Virus record (IMG/VR): IMGVR_UViG_3300033552_000029
Span: 1-38,584 of that record
Direction: 5' to 3' (one strand)
DNA from: a virus
DNA length: 38,584 bases
Under the pieces are notes generated by a model, which ran no database searches, was not told where the DNA came from, and saw only the letters and a list, made by a program, of their open reading frames with translations. Shown piece by piece: positions 33,212 through 38,584 of this stretch. Made by a program: the position numbers and the translations under genes. Position 1 is the first letter of the stretch, and every line of letters starts with the position of its first letter.

Positions 33212-33655
33212 TTAATCTTCCTCTAACGGCCAGCCTGTGGTATCCGCACACAGATGGCAAATTTGAACTTCCGAATCCCTGTATTCTACATCCTTCTGCA
33301 GGTCAGGCAATTCAAAGTGCTGCACCGCCGTCATCTTCGTGGTATTATTCAGGCGGTTGTTTGTGTACTGCTCAAAGAATCCGTCCAATGTTTGATGGTA
33401 AGCACCGCAAGATTTGCAGCGCTGACGATTAAACACTAAGACATTTTTGCTACGCTTCCATTCACGCTGATTGTCCCAGCGGCGCAAAAGAGCCTGGGAT
33501 TCTGCGAGTTCTGTTTGTGGAAGGTTGCCGCGAGATACTCGCTTACGAAGTTCTTTTTCAGCTTCGCGTGCGGTTTTTTGTTCCATTGATTCAGAGAGGA
33601 GATCGCTGAGATCGAGGAATGCTGGTATTGTTGTTGCTATTGTGTCCTGCGTCAT
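33212..33655 (-). CDS. Zinc-ribbon-like hypothetical protein
   Basis: This 147-residue protein has a charged helical N-terminal half (REAEKELRKRVSRGNLPQTE) and two CxxC pairs, CKSCGAYHQ (about 80) and CHLCADTTGW (about 134), sufficient for a zinc ribbon. It is the first gene behind the promoter at 33706-33734, with GGAGG upstream of ATG 33655, so it heads the operon that continues through the helicase. Confidence 0.75.
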   Translation of the reverse strand: MTQDTIATTIPAFLDLSDLLSESMEQKTAREAEKELRKRVSRGNLPQTELAESQALLRRWDNQREWKRSKNVLVFNRQRCKSCGAYHQTLDGFFEQYTNNRLNNTTKMTAVQHFELPDLQKDVEYRDSEVQICHLCADTTGWPLEED

Positions 33656-33705
33656 TATTTGAGCCTCCAGAGTTAGTCAGCCATGAAATCATTAACCGAC
33701 CATTC

Positions 33706-33758
33706 ATAATACCAAAACCGCCGGGTATTGGCAATACAGTTATTGATAAATATCAATA
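33706..33758 (-). promoter_or_regulatory. Sigma70 promoter with upstream dyads for the helicase operon
   Basis: TTGCCA (33734-33729), 17 bases and TATTAT (33711-33706) form a good promoter about 50 bases before the 33655 start codon. The dyad GTATTGGCAATAC (33725-33737) covers the -35 box, and the 8-bp-arm dyad TATTGATA-AA-TATCAATA (33741-33758) lies directly upstream, in the position of an activator or repressor site. Confidence 0.68.
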
Positions 33759-33780
33759 TCTATTCGAAAACCTGGACAAA

Positions 33781-33815
33781 GAAAAGCGCCCCCAAACAAA
33801 TAGTCTGGAGGCGCT
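33781..33815 (-). terminator. Intrinsic terminator after the 33836-35041 gene
   Basis: On the - strand AGCGCCTCC and GGGGGCGCT form a stem with one mismatch around a loop, followed by TTTTC. It separates the virion-like gene from the promoter at 33734. Confidence 0.75.
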
Positions 33816-33835
33816 GAGAAAAAACTACAGTGAGG

Positions 33836-35041
33836 TTAGTTAAACCCGATTGTCACACCCGGAGAGCCAACACCGCCAATGGCACTAATACCAACAGCTG
33901 CTGGAATATTTAATTCCAGGATCTGCCCGACAGTAGTTGTTGCTGGGGTGATACCAATGATGGTTCCAGTTGCGCCACCAGCCGCATTATCATACAGGAT
34001 AAGGGAAGCAGTACCGGCCACTGTTACCAGCAGATTGCATAAACGCCCTGGAGAGGCTTTTACGTTAGCACTTCCGGCAGCGGCAACAGCTACCGCAACC
34101 TGCCCGCCATCAGTTGTACTGGAAGCCCCATCATAACCAACTACTTGCCTGCGCCATGGAAACTGCGGATCTGAAATAGTGCCGTTTTGAGAAGTTGAAT
34201 CCCCCAGGACAACTCCACCAAGGCTAAAGGTAGATGCAATCACTGATGCAGCAGCATTAACCGACGCCACACGGATTGGCAGGGATTGAACCTGAGGTTG
34301 GAGATTGACTGCATAGCCGATTGGCACATCCAGGGAATCCATAAAGAAGAATACACTATCCCCGCGGTCTTGGATAAACACCACGTGAGGGCCTGGAGTA
34401 GGCCAAGCCATTGTCCGGCCAAAAGTGCTTGTAGCCGCTCCGGTAGGCAAACTTCCCTGTGCGGTGATAAGTGCAGGGTTGGTAGAATTAACTACATAGC
34501 GTACGCCTGCCACCCAGACCACTAAACAGATTTCGCCGGTAATATCTACTTCCAGGCCAAAACCATTTGTCAGCGGTGTGCCGATTGCATAGGCTGTAAC
34601 AACTCCGACACCAAAAAACTGATGCTTATTGTGGTTAGCTACCTTAGCAGGCGAGAAGGTGATCGCACTTCCGTATAGACGAAAGCCTAAGCCGGGAGGG
34701 ACAAAGGTTGGTTGAGAGGAGGCAACTGACGTCGCACTAGCAGTAGTGCCCCCATTCAGGAAAAAAGTACCTGCTGCCTGAGTTGGGACAGCTGTGCCGG
34801 AAAGTATCCAGCGGTTTACGGTATCAACAACTGCGCCATCAAAGCTATCAACAAATAACCCCCCCGGCTCACCGCTTACTTTTGCTCGCCCGTAAGGGGT
34901 AATTTGTGCGAACAACCCAACTGCCGCCATTCCAGGTGTGGACTGAAAAGTCCCTGTGGTTACATTCGGATCACCGCGCATATACACTTCCCCGGTAGAA
35001 GAAAGCCTCTGTCCACCGATTGTTACGTCACCTACTGCCAT
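33836..35041 (-). CDS. Virion-like beta-rich protein in a moron-like cassette
   Basis: This 401-residue protein is rich in Gly, Ala, Thr, Val and Ser and has beta-strand patterning throughout. The C-terminal about 95 residues (GQVAVAVAAAGSANVKASPG, CNLLVTVAGTASLILYDNAA, TVGQILELNIPAAVGISAIG) resemble surface-exposed modules on phage heads or tails. It lies among early replication genes on the - strand, not with the structural genes, and is bounded by terminators at 33781-33815 and 35126-35167. A capsid-fibre, decoration or adhesin role is possible. GGGGAAA precedes ATG 35041. Confidence 0.68.
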   Translation of the reverse strand: MAVGDVTIGGQRLSSTGEVYMRGDPNVTTGTFQSTPGMAAVGLFAQITPYGRAKVSGEPGGLFVDSFDGAVVDTVNRWILSGTAVPTQAAGTFFLNGGTTASATSVASSQPTFVPPGLGFRLYGSAITFSPAKVANHNKHQFFGVGVVTAYAIGTPLTNGFGLEVDITGEICLVVWVAGVRYVVNSTNPALITAQGSLPTGAATSTFGRTMAWPTPGPHVVFIQDRGDSVFFFMDSLDVPIGYAVNLQPQVQSLPIRVASVNAAASVIASTFSLGGVVLGDSTSQNGTISDPQFPWRRQVVGYDGASSTTDGGQVAVAVAAAGSANVKASPGRLCNLLVTVAGTASLILYDNAAGGATGTIIGITPATTTVGQILELNIPAAVGISAIGGVGSPGVTIGFN

Positions 35042-35125
35042 GATATTTCCCCTAAACGGTTTGACTACTTAAATAGTAGAGTGCAAAAGAGATTAGCATA
35101 GTCTCTTACAGAAGAGAATACACAA

Positions 35126-35167
35126 GGAAAAACGCCCCAACTAGGATCACTAGCTGAGGCGTTTTAT
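35126..35167. terminator. Terminator between the 35919 gene and the 35041 cassette
   Basis: AAAACGCC (35129-35136) pairs with GGCGTTTT (35158-35165), with T-runs on both sides: TTTTTCC on the - strand and TTTTAT on the + strand. It ends transcription of the 35227-35919 gene before the virion-like cassette. Confidence 0.85.
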
Positions 35168-35170
35168 ATG

Positions 35171-35206
35171 CCTTACAGGTTAGAGGCTCAATTCTTCCCT
35201 GTAAGG
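35171..35206. other. Perfect 9-bp hairpin behind the 35227-35919 gene
   Basis: CCTTACAGG (35171-35179) and CCTGTAAGG (35198-35206) form a perfect stem with an 18-base loop, without a T-run. It lies between the stop codon and the terminator, so it may protect the 3' end of that transcript or be a protein site. Confidence 0.6.
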
Positions 35207-35226
35207 ACTTCCTGGATCGTATCCAG

Positions 35227-35919
35227 TTATTGTGCGGCTTCGTCCGCAGCTTCTGCGGTGCTTTCGGCTGGTGCTTCTGCCGCGCCTTCGGTGCTGACTG
35301 GTGCTGCGATGATACCGGCCGCCAGATCACCCAACAGCGAATCGGTGTCGATAACCTTGCCCGGCTTTTTCTTCGATGCCTTGAGAGCTTCGAGTTCGGC
35401 GACGACTGGTGCGATTGCGGCGTTTTGGCGCAGGGCCACTTTTTGAGCTTGCGACAGCGGGGCCAGGAATGCGCGCACTTCGTCGATCGTCTTGCCCGAG
35501 GTTTGCACCAAGGCTTTGGCCAGGACCGAAGCACCAGCCATTGCCGAAGCATCACGCTTGGCTGACCATTCGAGATTGTACAGACGGTCTATCAGGTCAT
35601 CGACGGCCAAGACGCAATCTTCGATATCATCAACGCCTGCGATCTCATCCCCCAGCTTCTGCTCAGCGCCGTGAATGGCGAAACGCTCAACCATTTCAAC
35701 TGGCATGTAGAACAGACGGGTCTGGCCGTTGACGAAATCCAGGCGCACGCCGATTCCTTTTTCATCGGTGACGGCTTCCTTCAACAGCTTGCGTTTGCCG
35801 GTGAATTCGACAATACGGCCGTCGGTCATAGTGACCATGTTCAGCGGCGCATCGGATGCTTTTACCGAAGCATTGTCAGTTGCGCTGTTGTCGGATGCTG
35901 CGAGGTGTTTCTTATCCAT
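35227..35919 (-). CDS. Abundant early protein, paralogue A
   Basis: This 230-residue protein is not recognised. It is beta-rich at the start (VTMTDGRIVEFTGKRKLLKE), then has AIHGAEQKLGDEIAG, a TSGKTIDEVRAFLAPLSQAQ helix pair, and an Ala/Glu-rich tail. It aligns along its length with the 36862-37482 protein (HGxxQKL, GKT, Q..AL..N..I). Its C-ending codon use is like the capsid gene, and it has its own promoter (35985-36013) and terminator, so it is probably abundant early. AGGA lies upstream of ATG 35919. Confidence 0.75.
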   Translation of the reverse strand: MDKKHLAASDNSATDNASVKASDAPLNMVTMTDGRIVEFTGKRKLLKEAVTDEKGIGVRLDFVNGQTRLFYMPVEMVERFAIHGAEQKLGDEIAGVDDIEDCVLAVDDLIDRLYNLEWSAKRDASAMAGASVLAKALVQTSGKTIDEVRAFLAPLSQAQKVALRQNAAIAPVVAELEALKASKKKPGKVIDTDSLLGDLAAGIIAAPVSTEGAAEAPAESTAEAADEAAQ

Positions 35920-35984
35920 GATAATTTGTCCTATAAAGGTTAGCGGGGATTTCGCTGTTTTGTACGCCCGTTGGCGATGAATTG

Positions 35985-36013
35985 ATAATATGCGAAGCCG
36001 GACAGCAATGCAA
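35985..36013 (-). promoter_or_regulatory. Sigma70 promoter for the 35919 gene
   Basis: TTGCAT (36013-36008), 17 bases and TATTAT (35990-35985) lie about 65 bases before the 35919 start codon, downstream of the terminator at 36149-36172. The interval 35920-36193 holds these two signals and no gene that I can support. Confidence 0.68.
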
Positions 36014-36148
36014 ATAGAATCGGGTAAGTAGTATAGGCTCTAGGAACCGCGACGGTATGCGTGAATAGGATAGTAGCGGTATAGGAGGCTCGCTGCGTAT
36101 GGATAGAATGCGGGGCATTGGTGTGGATTTCCAGGATGCATGGATATG

Positions 36149-36172
36149 AAAAAACCCGCACATTGGCGGGTT
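36149..36172 (-). terminator. Intrinsic terminator after the 36194-36394 gene
   Basis: On the - strand AACCCGC, a 6-base loop and GCGGGTT are followed by TTTT. It ends the first early operon. Confidence 0.85.
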
Positions 36173-36193
36173 GGATTAGGGCAGGGGATAGAA

Positions 36194-36394
36194 TTAGAGA
36201 TTGCGCCATTTGTTGAAATCATCAACAGAAAAGTCCCCGGTACATAAATCAATCTCCAGAGAATTGAACTGCACTAGACTATGCATTTCATGGTCAGGCA
36301 GCTGTAATGCCGCCACAAATTCACATTCCGTTATAAGTCCTTTCTCTAATTGGGCAATACGGGCAGCGAGTTCATTTGTTGAGAGAGTGCTCAT
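36194..36394 (-). CDS. Small acidic hypothetical protein
   Basis: This 66-residue protein begins MSTLSTNELAARIAQLEKGL and is acidic and helical, ending DFSVDDFNKWRNL. ATG 36394 is chosen because AGGAA lies 9-10 bases upstream; an earlier in-frame start would run into dispersed-dyad copy 11. It is the last gene before the terminator at 36149-36172. Not recognised. Confidence 0.72.
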   Translation of the reverse strand: MSTLSTNELAARIAQLEKGLITECEFVAALQLPDHEMHSLVQFNSLEIDLCTGDFSVDDFNKWRNL

Positions 36395-36414
36395 ATAATC
36401 AGTTCCTAGTTGAA

Positions 36415-36446
36415 CCGCCCGAAGTAACATTTATTACTTCCGGCGG
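36415..36446. repeat. Dispersed dyad, copy 11
   Basis: CCGCCCGAAGTAA, spacer CATTTA, then TTACTTCCGGCGG. It lies between the stop codon of the 36454-36690 gene and the ribosome site of the 36394 gene. Confidence 0.85.
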
Positions 36447-36453
36447 TATTGGG

Positions 36454-36690
36454 TTAAACTCCGTCCAGCGTGCTACGATCCGGTGTATCCATTAGGATTA
36501 TCCCGACTGAACCATCATCAAACCAAACCATGATGATATCCTCTTCACGCTGTGCCAATACAGGCTCTACATCAACCGCCAGCCGTTTCTCACGCTTCCA
36601 TACTATCATTCGTTCTTCCACTGCAATGACCGTATCTTCTGCCGATTCCCGCAGCCTAGTCTCAATTGCCGTTTGTTGTTTAGTATCCAT
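36454..36690 (-). CDS. Hypothetical acidic protein
   Basis: This 78-residue protein begins with a charged helix (TKQQTAIETRLRESAEDTVI) and ends in a beta-rich region (EEDIIMVWFDDGSVGIILMD). AGAAGG lies upstream of ATG 36690, inside the end of the preceding gene (11-base overlap). Not recognised. Confidence 0.72.
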   Translation of the reverse strand: MDTKQQTAIETRLRESAEDTVIAVEERMIVWKREKRLAVDVEPVLAQREEDIIMVWFDDGSVGIILMDTPDRSTLDGV

Positions 36691-36859
36691 GCTTATTTAC
36701 CCTTCTTTTTGTCGGCCCAAGCATCGTGCGCTTTGTATCCGGCACCGTTAAAACCTGTATTGCATCTTCAATGGACCAGCCGCGCCCTTTCAAATACCGA
36801 GCGGCGCGAAAGGTTCCCAGAGAGGCGGCAATTTTACGTGCGCGCTCAATCTGGGACAT
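36680..36859 (-). CDS. Small basic protein with possible DNA-binding helix
   Basis: This 59-residue protein begins MSQIERARKIAASLGTFRAA and continues RYLKGRGWSIEDAIQVLTVP, ending in a very basic tail (GPTKRRVNKHGY). The spacing resembles a short helix-turn-helix or a small RNA-binding fold. It starts 3 bases after the stop codon of paralogue B and its end overlaps the next start by 11 bases, supporting translation. Confidence 0.7.
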   Translation of the reverse strand: MSQIERARKIAASLGTFRAARYLKGRGWSIEDAIQVLTVPDTKRTMLGPTKRRVNKHGY

Positions 36860-36861
36860 GA

Positions 36862-37482
36862 TTATTTGCCTTTACGCTTGCCGGCCAATGCCGTTACAGC
36901 CGGATCAGCATCTTCTTCTGGCCCGTTTTCGGCTTCGGATTCCTCTTCGCCAGCCGTCATCAACAGATTCAGGAGATCATCCGATTTATCGCCTTTGTTT
37001 GCGAGCGCTTCACGTTCCATACGTTGCATGATATCGACAATCTTGTCGTTCTTTTTCAACGCCGCAATCTGTTCTTTTGTCAATTTCTCCAGCATCGCAT
37101 CCAACTGCGCCTTCGTTTTACCTGTCAATTCCATGACCGCACGCATAAATACACCGCCCTGCGCTTTTTCTACCCCTTCACGGATAGCATTCCAAGTCCC
37201 ATTTACCATCGTGATACGGTCAAATACCGTCTTAACCGCCATGTACTTATCATGCTCAGTCGCGCTATCCCCCGTTTCTGTATTCCGGGCAATTGCTGCC
37301 GCATCAACCAACTTTTGTTTCAGACCATGCAACATAGCCTGTTTTTGGATTTCAGGGCTGAGAGTATTGATATCAATGCTCAATTCGTGGCCCGTTTTGA
37401 AGGTTAATGTCAGCGAGTCACCGAAAATATCGGTTGATACAACTGGCTTACGGGTAGGGGCGGCGAGTTTGCTTGCAATCAT
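36862..37482 (-). CDS. Early protein, paralogue B
   Basis: This 206-residue protein is not recognised but aligns with the 35227-35919 protein: both have a beta-rich start, HGLKQKLVDAAA, TGKTKAQLDAMLEKLTKEQI, AALKKNDKIVDI and an acidic C-terminus. It ends in a basic tip (LAGKRKGK), which paralogue A lacks. GAGG lies 8-11 bases upstream of ATG 37482. The parS-like hairpin lies in its leader. Confidence 0.75.
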   Translation of the reverse strand: MIASKLAAPTRKPVVSTDIFGDSLTLTFKTGHELSIDINTLSPEIQKQAMLHGLKQKLVDAAAIARNTETGDSATEHDKYMAVKTVFDRITMVNGTWNAIREGVEKAQGGVFMRAVMELTGKTKAQLDAMLEKLTKEQIAALKKNDKIVDIMQRMEREALANKGDKSDDLLNLLMTAGEEESEAENGPEEDADPAVTALAGKRKGK

Positions 37483-37505
37483 TTTAGAGCCTCATTTAGT
37501 TAGTA

Positions 37506-37556
37506 GGGGAAAATTCCCCGGTCAGCCTATTGTTTCACGTGGAACAGTGGCTGACC
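37506..37556. promoter_or_regulatory. parS-like site inside a nested inverted repeat
   Basis: TGTTTCACGTGGAACA lies at 37531-37546; the complementary strand reads TGTTCCACGTGAAACA, an exact match to the bacterial ParB-binding consensus TGTTNCACGTGAAACA. It is nested between the arms GGTCAGCC (37520-37527) and GGCTGACC (37549-37556), next to the small dyad GGGGAAAATTCCCC (37506-37519). The whole lies in the 87-base gap between two early genes, so it could also form an RNA hairpin before paralogue B. Confidence 0.72.
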
Positions 37557-37569
37557 GTGCAACTTTCGA

Positions 37570-37773
37570 TTAGACAATAATGCCGGATGCTGGAGCCTGA
37601 CTACACCACACATTAGCGGTACTCTCTGCATCATCGCGGCAATCGGTAAAATAGTCTGCCTTGTTTTGGTATGTATCGTTGATATAAAACTTGACGACAT
37701 ACTCTTCCCAAGTGTCATTATATTTGACAATGGCGAGACGGCTGCGATTTACCGCTGTGTGAATGAGTTTCAT
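37570..37773 (-). CDS. Small early protein
   Basis: This 67-residue protein begins MKLIHTAVNRSRLAIVKYND and has TWEEYVVKFYINDTYQNKAD, a short beta-rich fold that looks like several small early phage proteins annotated only as hypothetical. GGGGG lies 7-11 bases upstream of ATG 37773. It is one of the first genes expressed from the right-hand control region. Confidence 0.75.
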   Translation of the reverse strand: MKLIHTAVNRSRLAIVKYNDTWEEYVVKFYINDTYQNKADYFTDCRDDAESTANVWCSQAPASGIIV

Positions 37774-37784
37774 GCTAGTCCCCC

Positions 37785-37859
37785 TTAGTTAATAAAAGCT
37801 ATGATTGGCCGGGATACAATGTATCCGATGATGATGCAGGCTGCAATGACTACTACCAT
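37785..37859 (-). CDS. Very small hydrophobic peptide
   Basis: This 24-residue frame starts MVVVIAACIIIGYIVSRP and is nearly all one hydrophobic segment, so a membrane peptide is likely. GGGGAG lies 8 bases upstream of ATG 37859, a strong ribosome site. It ends 11 bases before the 37773 gene and would be the first gene after the early promoters. Its short length leaves the call uncertain. Confidence 0.5.
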   Translation of the reverse strand: MVVVIAACIIIGYIVSRPIIAFIN

Positions 37860-38128
37860 GATTCACACTCCCCTGTTTCGTTTGTCTCGTTACCCAACCG
37901 ATGACAAATTATCGCACGTATATTCCAACTCAGGGAGATTTATTTTCAATAGAGTGTATCTTTTTTCTCAGCCTGCCAAACACTCTAGTACACATCAATT
38001 CCCGCACATTCTCTATCAGCCACTAGACTACACATCCATTTAAACGGCTGGAATGACCCCACCACGCCGCGCAAACTCTCACCTATGCAATCCTACCAGC
38101 CACACTCCGTTCGTTGAACCTACGGCCC

Positions 38129-38215
38129 TGCACCAAAACAGTGCATTTTAACTCTTCTATAAGACTGCACACAACTCTTATATAAGACTCCGCTGCACCA
38201 ATTTGGTGCATTCTA
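38129..38215 (-). promoter_or_regulatory. Duplicated -10/dyad control module
   Basis: Two dyads, TGCACCAAAACAGTGCA (38129-38145) and TGCACCAATTTGGTGCA (38194-38210), each abut a - strand -10-like hexamer (TAAAAT 38150-38145; TAGAAT 38215-38210). Between them lie 17-base direct repeats AACTCTTMTATAAGACT at 38150-38166 and 38173-38189, 23 bases apart. TTGTGT (38174-38169) lies 18 bases before TAAAAT. It looks like tandem operator-controlled early promoters. Confidence 0.6.
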
Positions 38216-38359
38216 AATGTGCCCCGTTGGCTGAGCTACCATCGTAAACATAGGGAAATTACCAGCGAACGATGCGGCGAAAATTAACATTCTCAGGGTA
38301 GTGCTGAAATGCAACAAAATGTATACCCACTGCCCACACCATCGCATCAACCAGCCTAA

Positions 38360-38375
38360 TGTTCCACGTGGAACC
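38360..38375. promoter_or_regulatory. Second parS-like site
   Basis: TGTTCCACGTGGAACC contains the perfect 14-base palindrome GTTCCACGTGGAAC (38361-38374), matching 14 of 16 bases of the ParB consensus. It shares the left flank CAGCCTA with the site at 37531, so the two look like copies of one longer element. Confidence 0.6.
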
Positions 38376-38413
38376 ATTCAACACTCACATTCAGCGCGCA
38401 CACCCTAGCAATA

Positions 38414-38442
38414 ATCATACCTGACCACTCTCCTACCATCAA
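38414..38442 (-). promoter_or_regulatory. Leftward sigma70 early promoter
   Basis: TTGATG (38442-38437), 17 bases and TATGAT (38419-38414). The predicted start lies about 35 bases before the second parS-like site, so that site would lie in the early transcript. Confidence 0.6.
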
Positions 38443-38496
38443 CATACTAACACTGCGCGCGTACGCGTAGCATAAACCATGCCAGCATCCCTCTAT

Positions 38497-38574
38497 TAGC
38501 AAGTATCGTGCCCACTCGTCCCCTTAGCAAGTATCATGCCAGCTGATGGCCCAACAATTGCCTGAGCAAGGATC
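38497..38574 (-). promoter_or_regulatory. Interlocked tandem promoter repeats at the window edge
   Basis: Three copies of a 15-17 base repeat, on the - strand GGCAYGATACTTGCTAA, begin at about 38574, 38539 and 38511. In each, the -10-like GATACT runs into the -35-like TTGCTA. TTGCTA (38530-38525), 17 bases and GATACT (38507-38502) form one promoter; TTGTTG (38557-38552), 16 bases and GATACT (38535-38530) form another. The third -10-like box (GATCCT) would need a -35 beyond the window. Confidence 0.55.
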
Positions 38575-38584
38575 ATGCCAGGGG

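Larger units (their letters stand above)
37860..38584. other. Right-hand early control region without a convincing gene
   Basis: This 725-base stretch has no frame with convincing coding and ribosome-site support. It contains the duplicated dyad/-10 module (38129-38215), a second parS-like site (38360-38375), a promoter at 38414-38442 and interlocked promoter repeats at the edge. A possible extended -10 (TGCGATAAT on the - strand, 37916-37908) lies nearest the first gene. Short - strand frames exist (for example about 27-44 codons around 38215-38345), but none has a good ribosome site. Confidence 0.65.

Noticed and set aside
33716-33737. Half-copy of the dispersed dyad (CCGCCGGG) near the helicase operon promoter
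   Set aside because: The other arm is missing; the GTATTGGCAATAC dyad there is a different sequence.
35940-36209. 89-codon - strand frame with a hydrophobic C-terminus
   Set aside because: It has no ribosome site, spans the terminator at 36149-36172 and contains the promoter at 35985-36013, so the interval is better read as regulatory.
14-36446. CRISPR array interpretation of the repeated palindromes
   Set aside because: Copies are kilobases apart, not regularly spaced, and no cas genes are present.
37801-38043. 80-codon + strand frame at the right end
   Set aside because: It has no ribosome site and lies antisense to the small hydrophobic gene and control signals; composition is not coding-like.
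38205-38245. tRNA-like string GGTAGCTCAG on the - strand
   Set aside because: No matching D-stem partner, anticodon arm or T-arm follows at the right spacing.

Overview
The window reads as a nearly complete genome of a tailed, probably short-tailed (podovirus-like) phage of a Gram-negative bacterium. The evidence is a full packaging, head, ejection, tailspike and lysis series on the + strand, a GH19-type endolysin, and a compact replication and early block on the - strand. I see no integrase, repressor gene, primase, RNA polymerase or tRNA. Predicted promoters are all sigma70-like, so transcription probably uses the host polymerase. The precise host cannot be read from the sequence.

Layout. 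Positions 79-20308 (+) hold the late operon: small terminase, two small genes, large terminase, portal, a zinc-ribbon protein, scaffold, major capsid protein, head and connector proteins, a GNAT-like protein, a protein with a C-terminal S74-type chaperone domain, two large ejection-type proteins, two membrane proteins (holin candidates), a beta-helix tailspike and the endolysin. A bidirectional terminator (20311-20336) separates this from convergent genes. Positions 37859-20338 (-) hold the early and replication block, read leftwards: small early proteins including a diverged paralogous pair, an isolated virion-like 'moron' cassette, a Dda/RecD-like helicase, a protein with an SSB-type C-terminal tip, a DUF4406-like protein, a Cas4/RecB-like nuclease, a Sak4/RecA-like ATPase, a MazG-like protein, a ParB-HTH-methyltransferase fusion and a UDG-like/family A DNA polymerase fusion. 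Positions 37860-38584 hold no convincing gene; they are a control region with promoters, dyads and a second parS-like site. The late promoter points right from the left edge and the early promoters point left from the right edge, so the window looks like a circular or permuted genome opened at its divergent control region.

The unusual content is mostly non-coding. (1) Eleven copies of a 32-bp dyad with a constant 6-base spacer are scattered over both arms. Most lie between genes, but two are read in the same frame inside unrelated proteins and one lies exactly between the UDG-like and polymerase parts of the polymerase. (2) Two parS-like sites lie in the early region, one an exact match to the bacterial ParB consensus; the phage also encodes a ParB-like domain fused to a methyltransferase. 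(3) A sigma70 promoter with an operator dyad abutting its -10 occurs twice, once driving an early operon and once pointing antisense into the small terminase region. (4) A second -10-plus-dyad module is duplicated in the right-hand control region. Four small genes shorter than 60 codons were recovered by reading the packed gene junctions.
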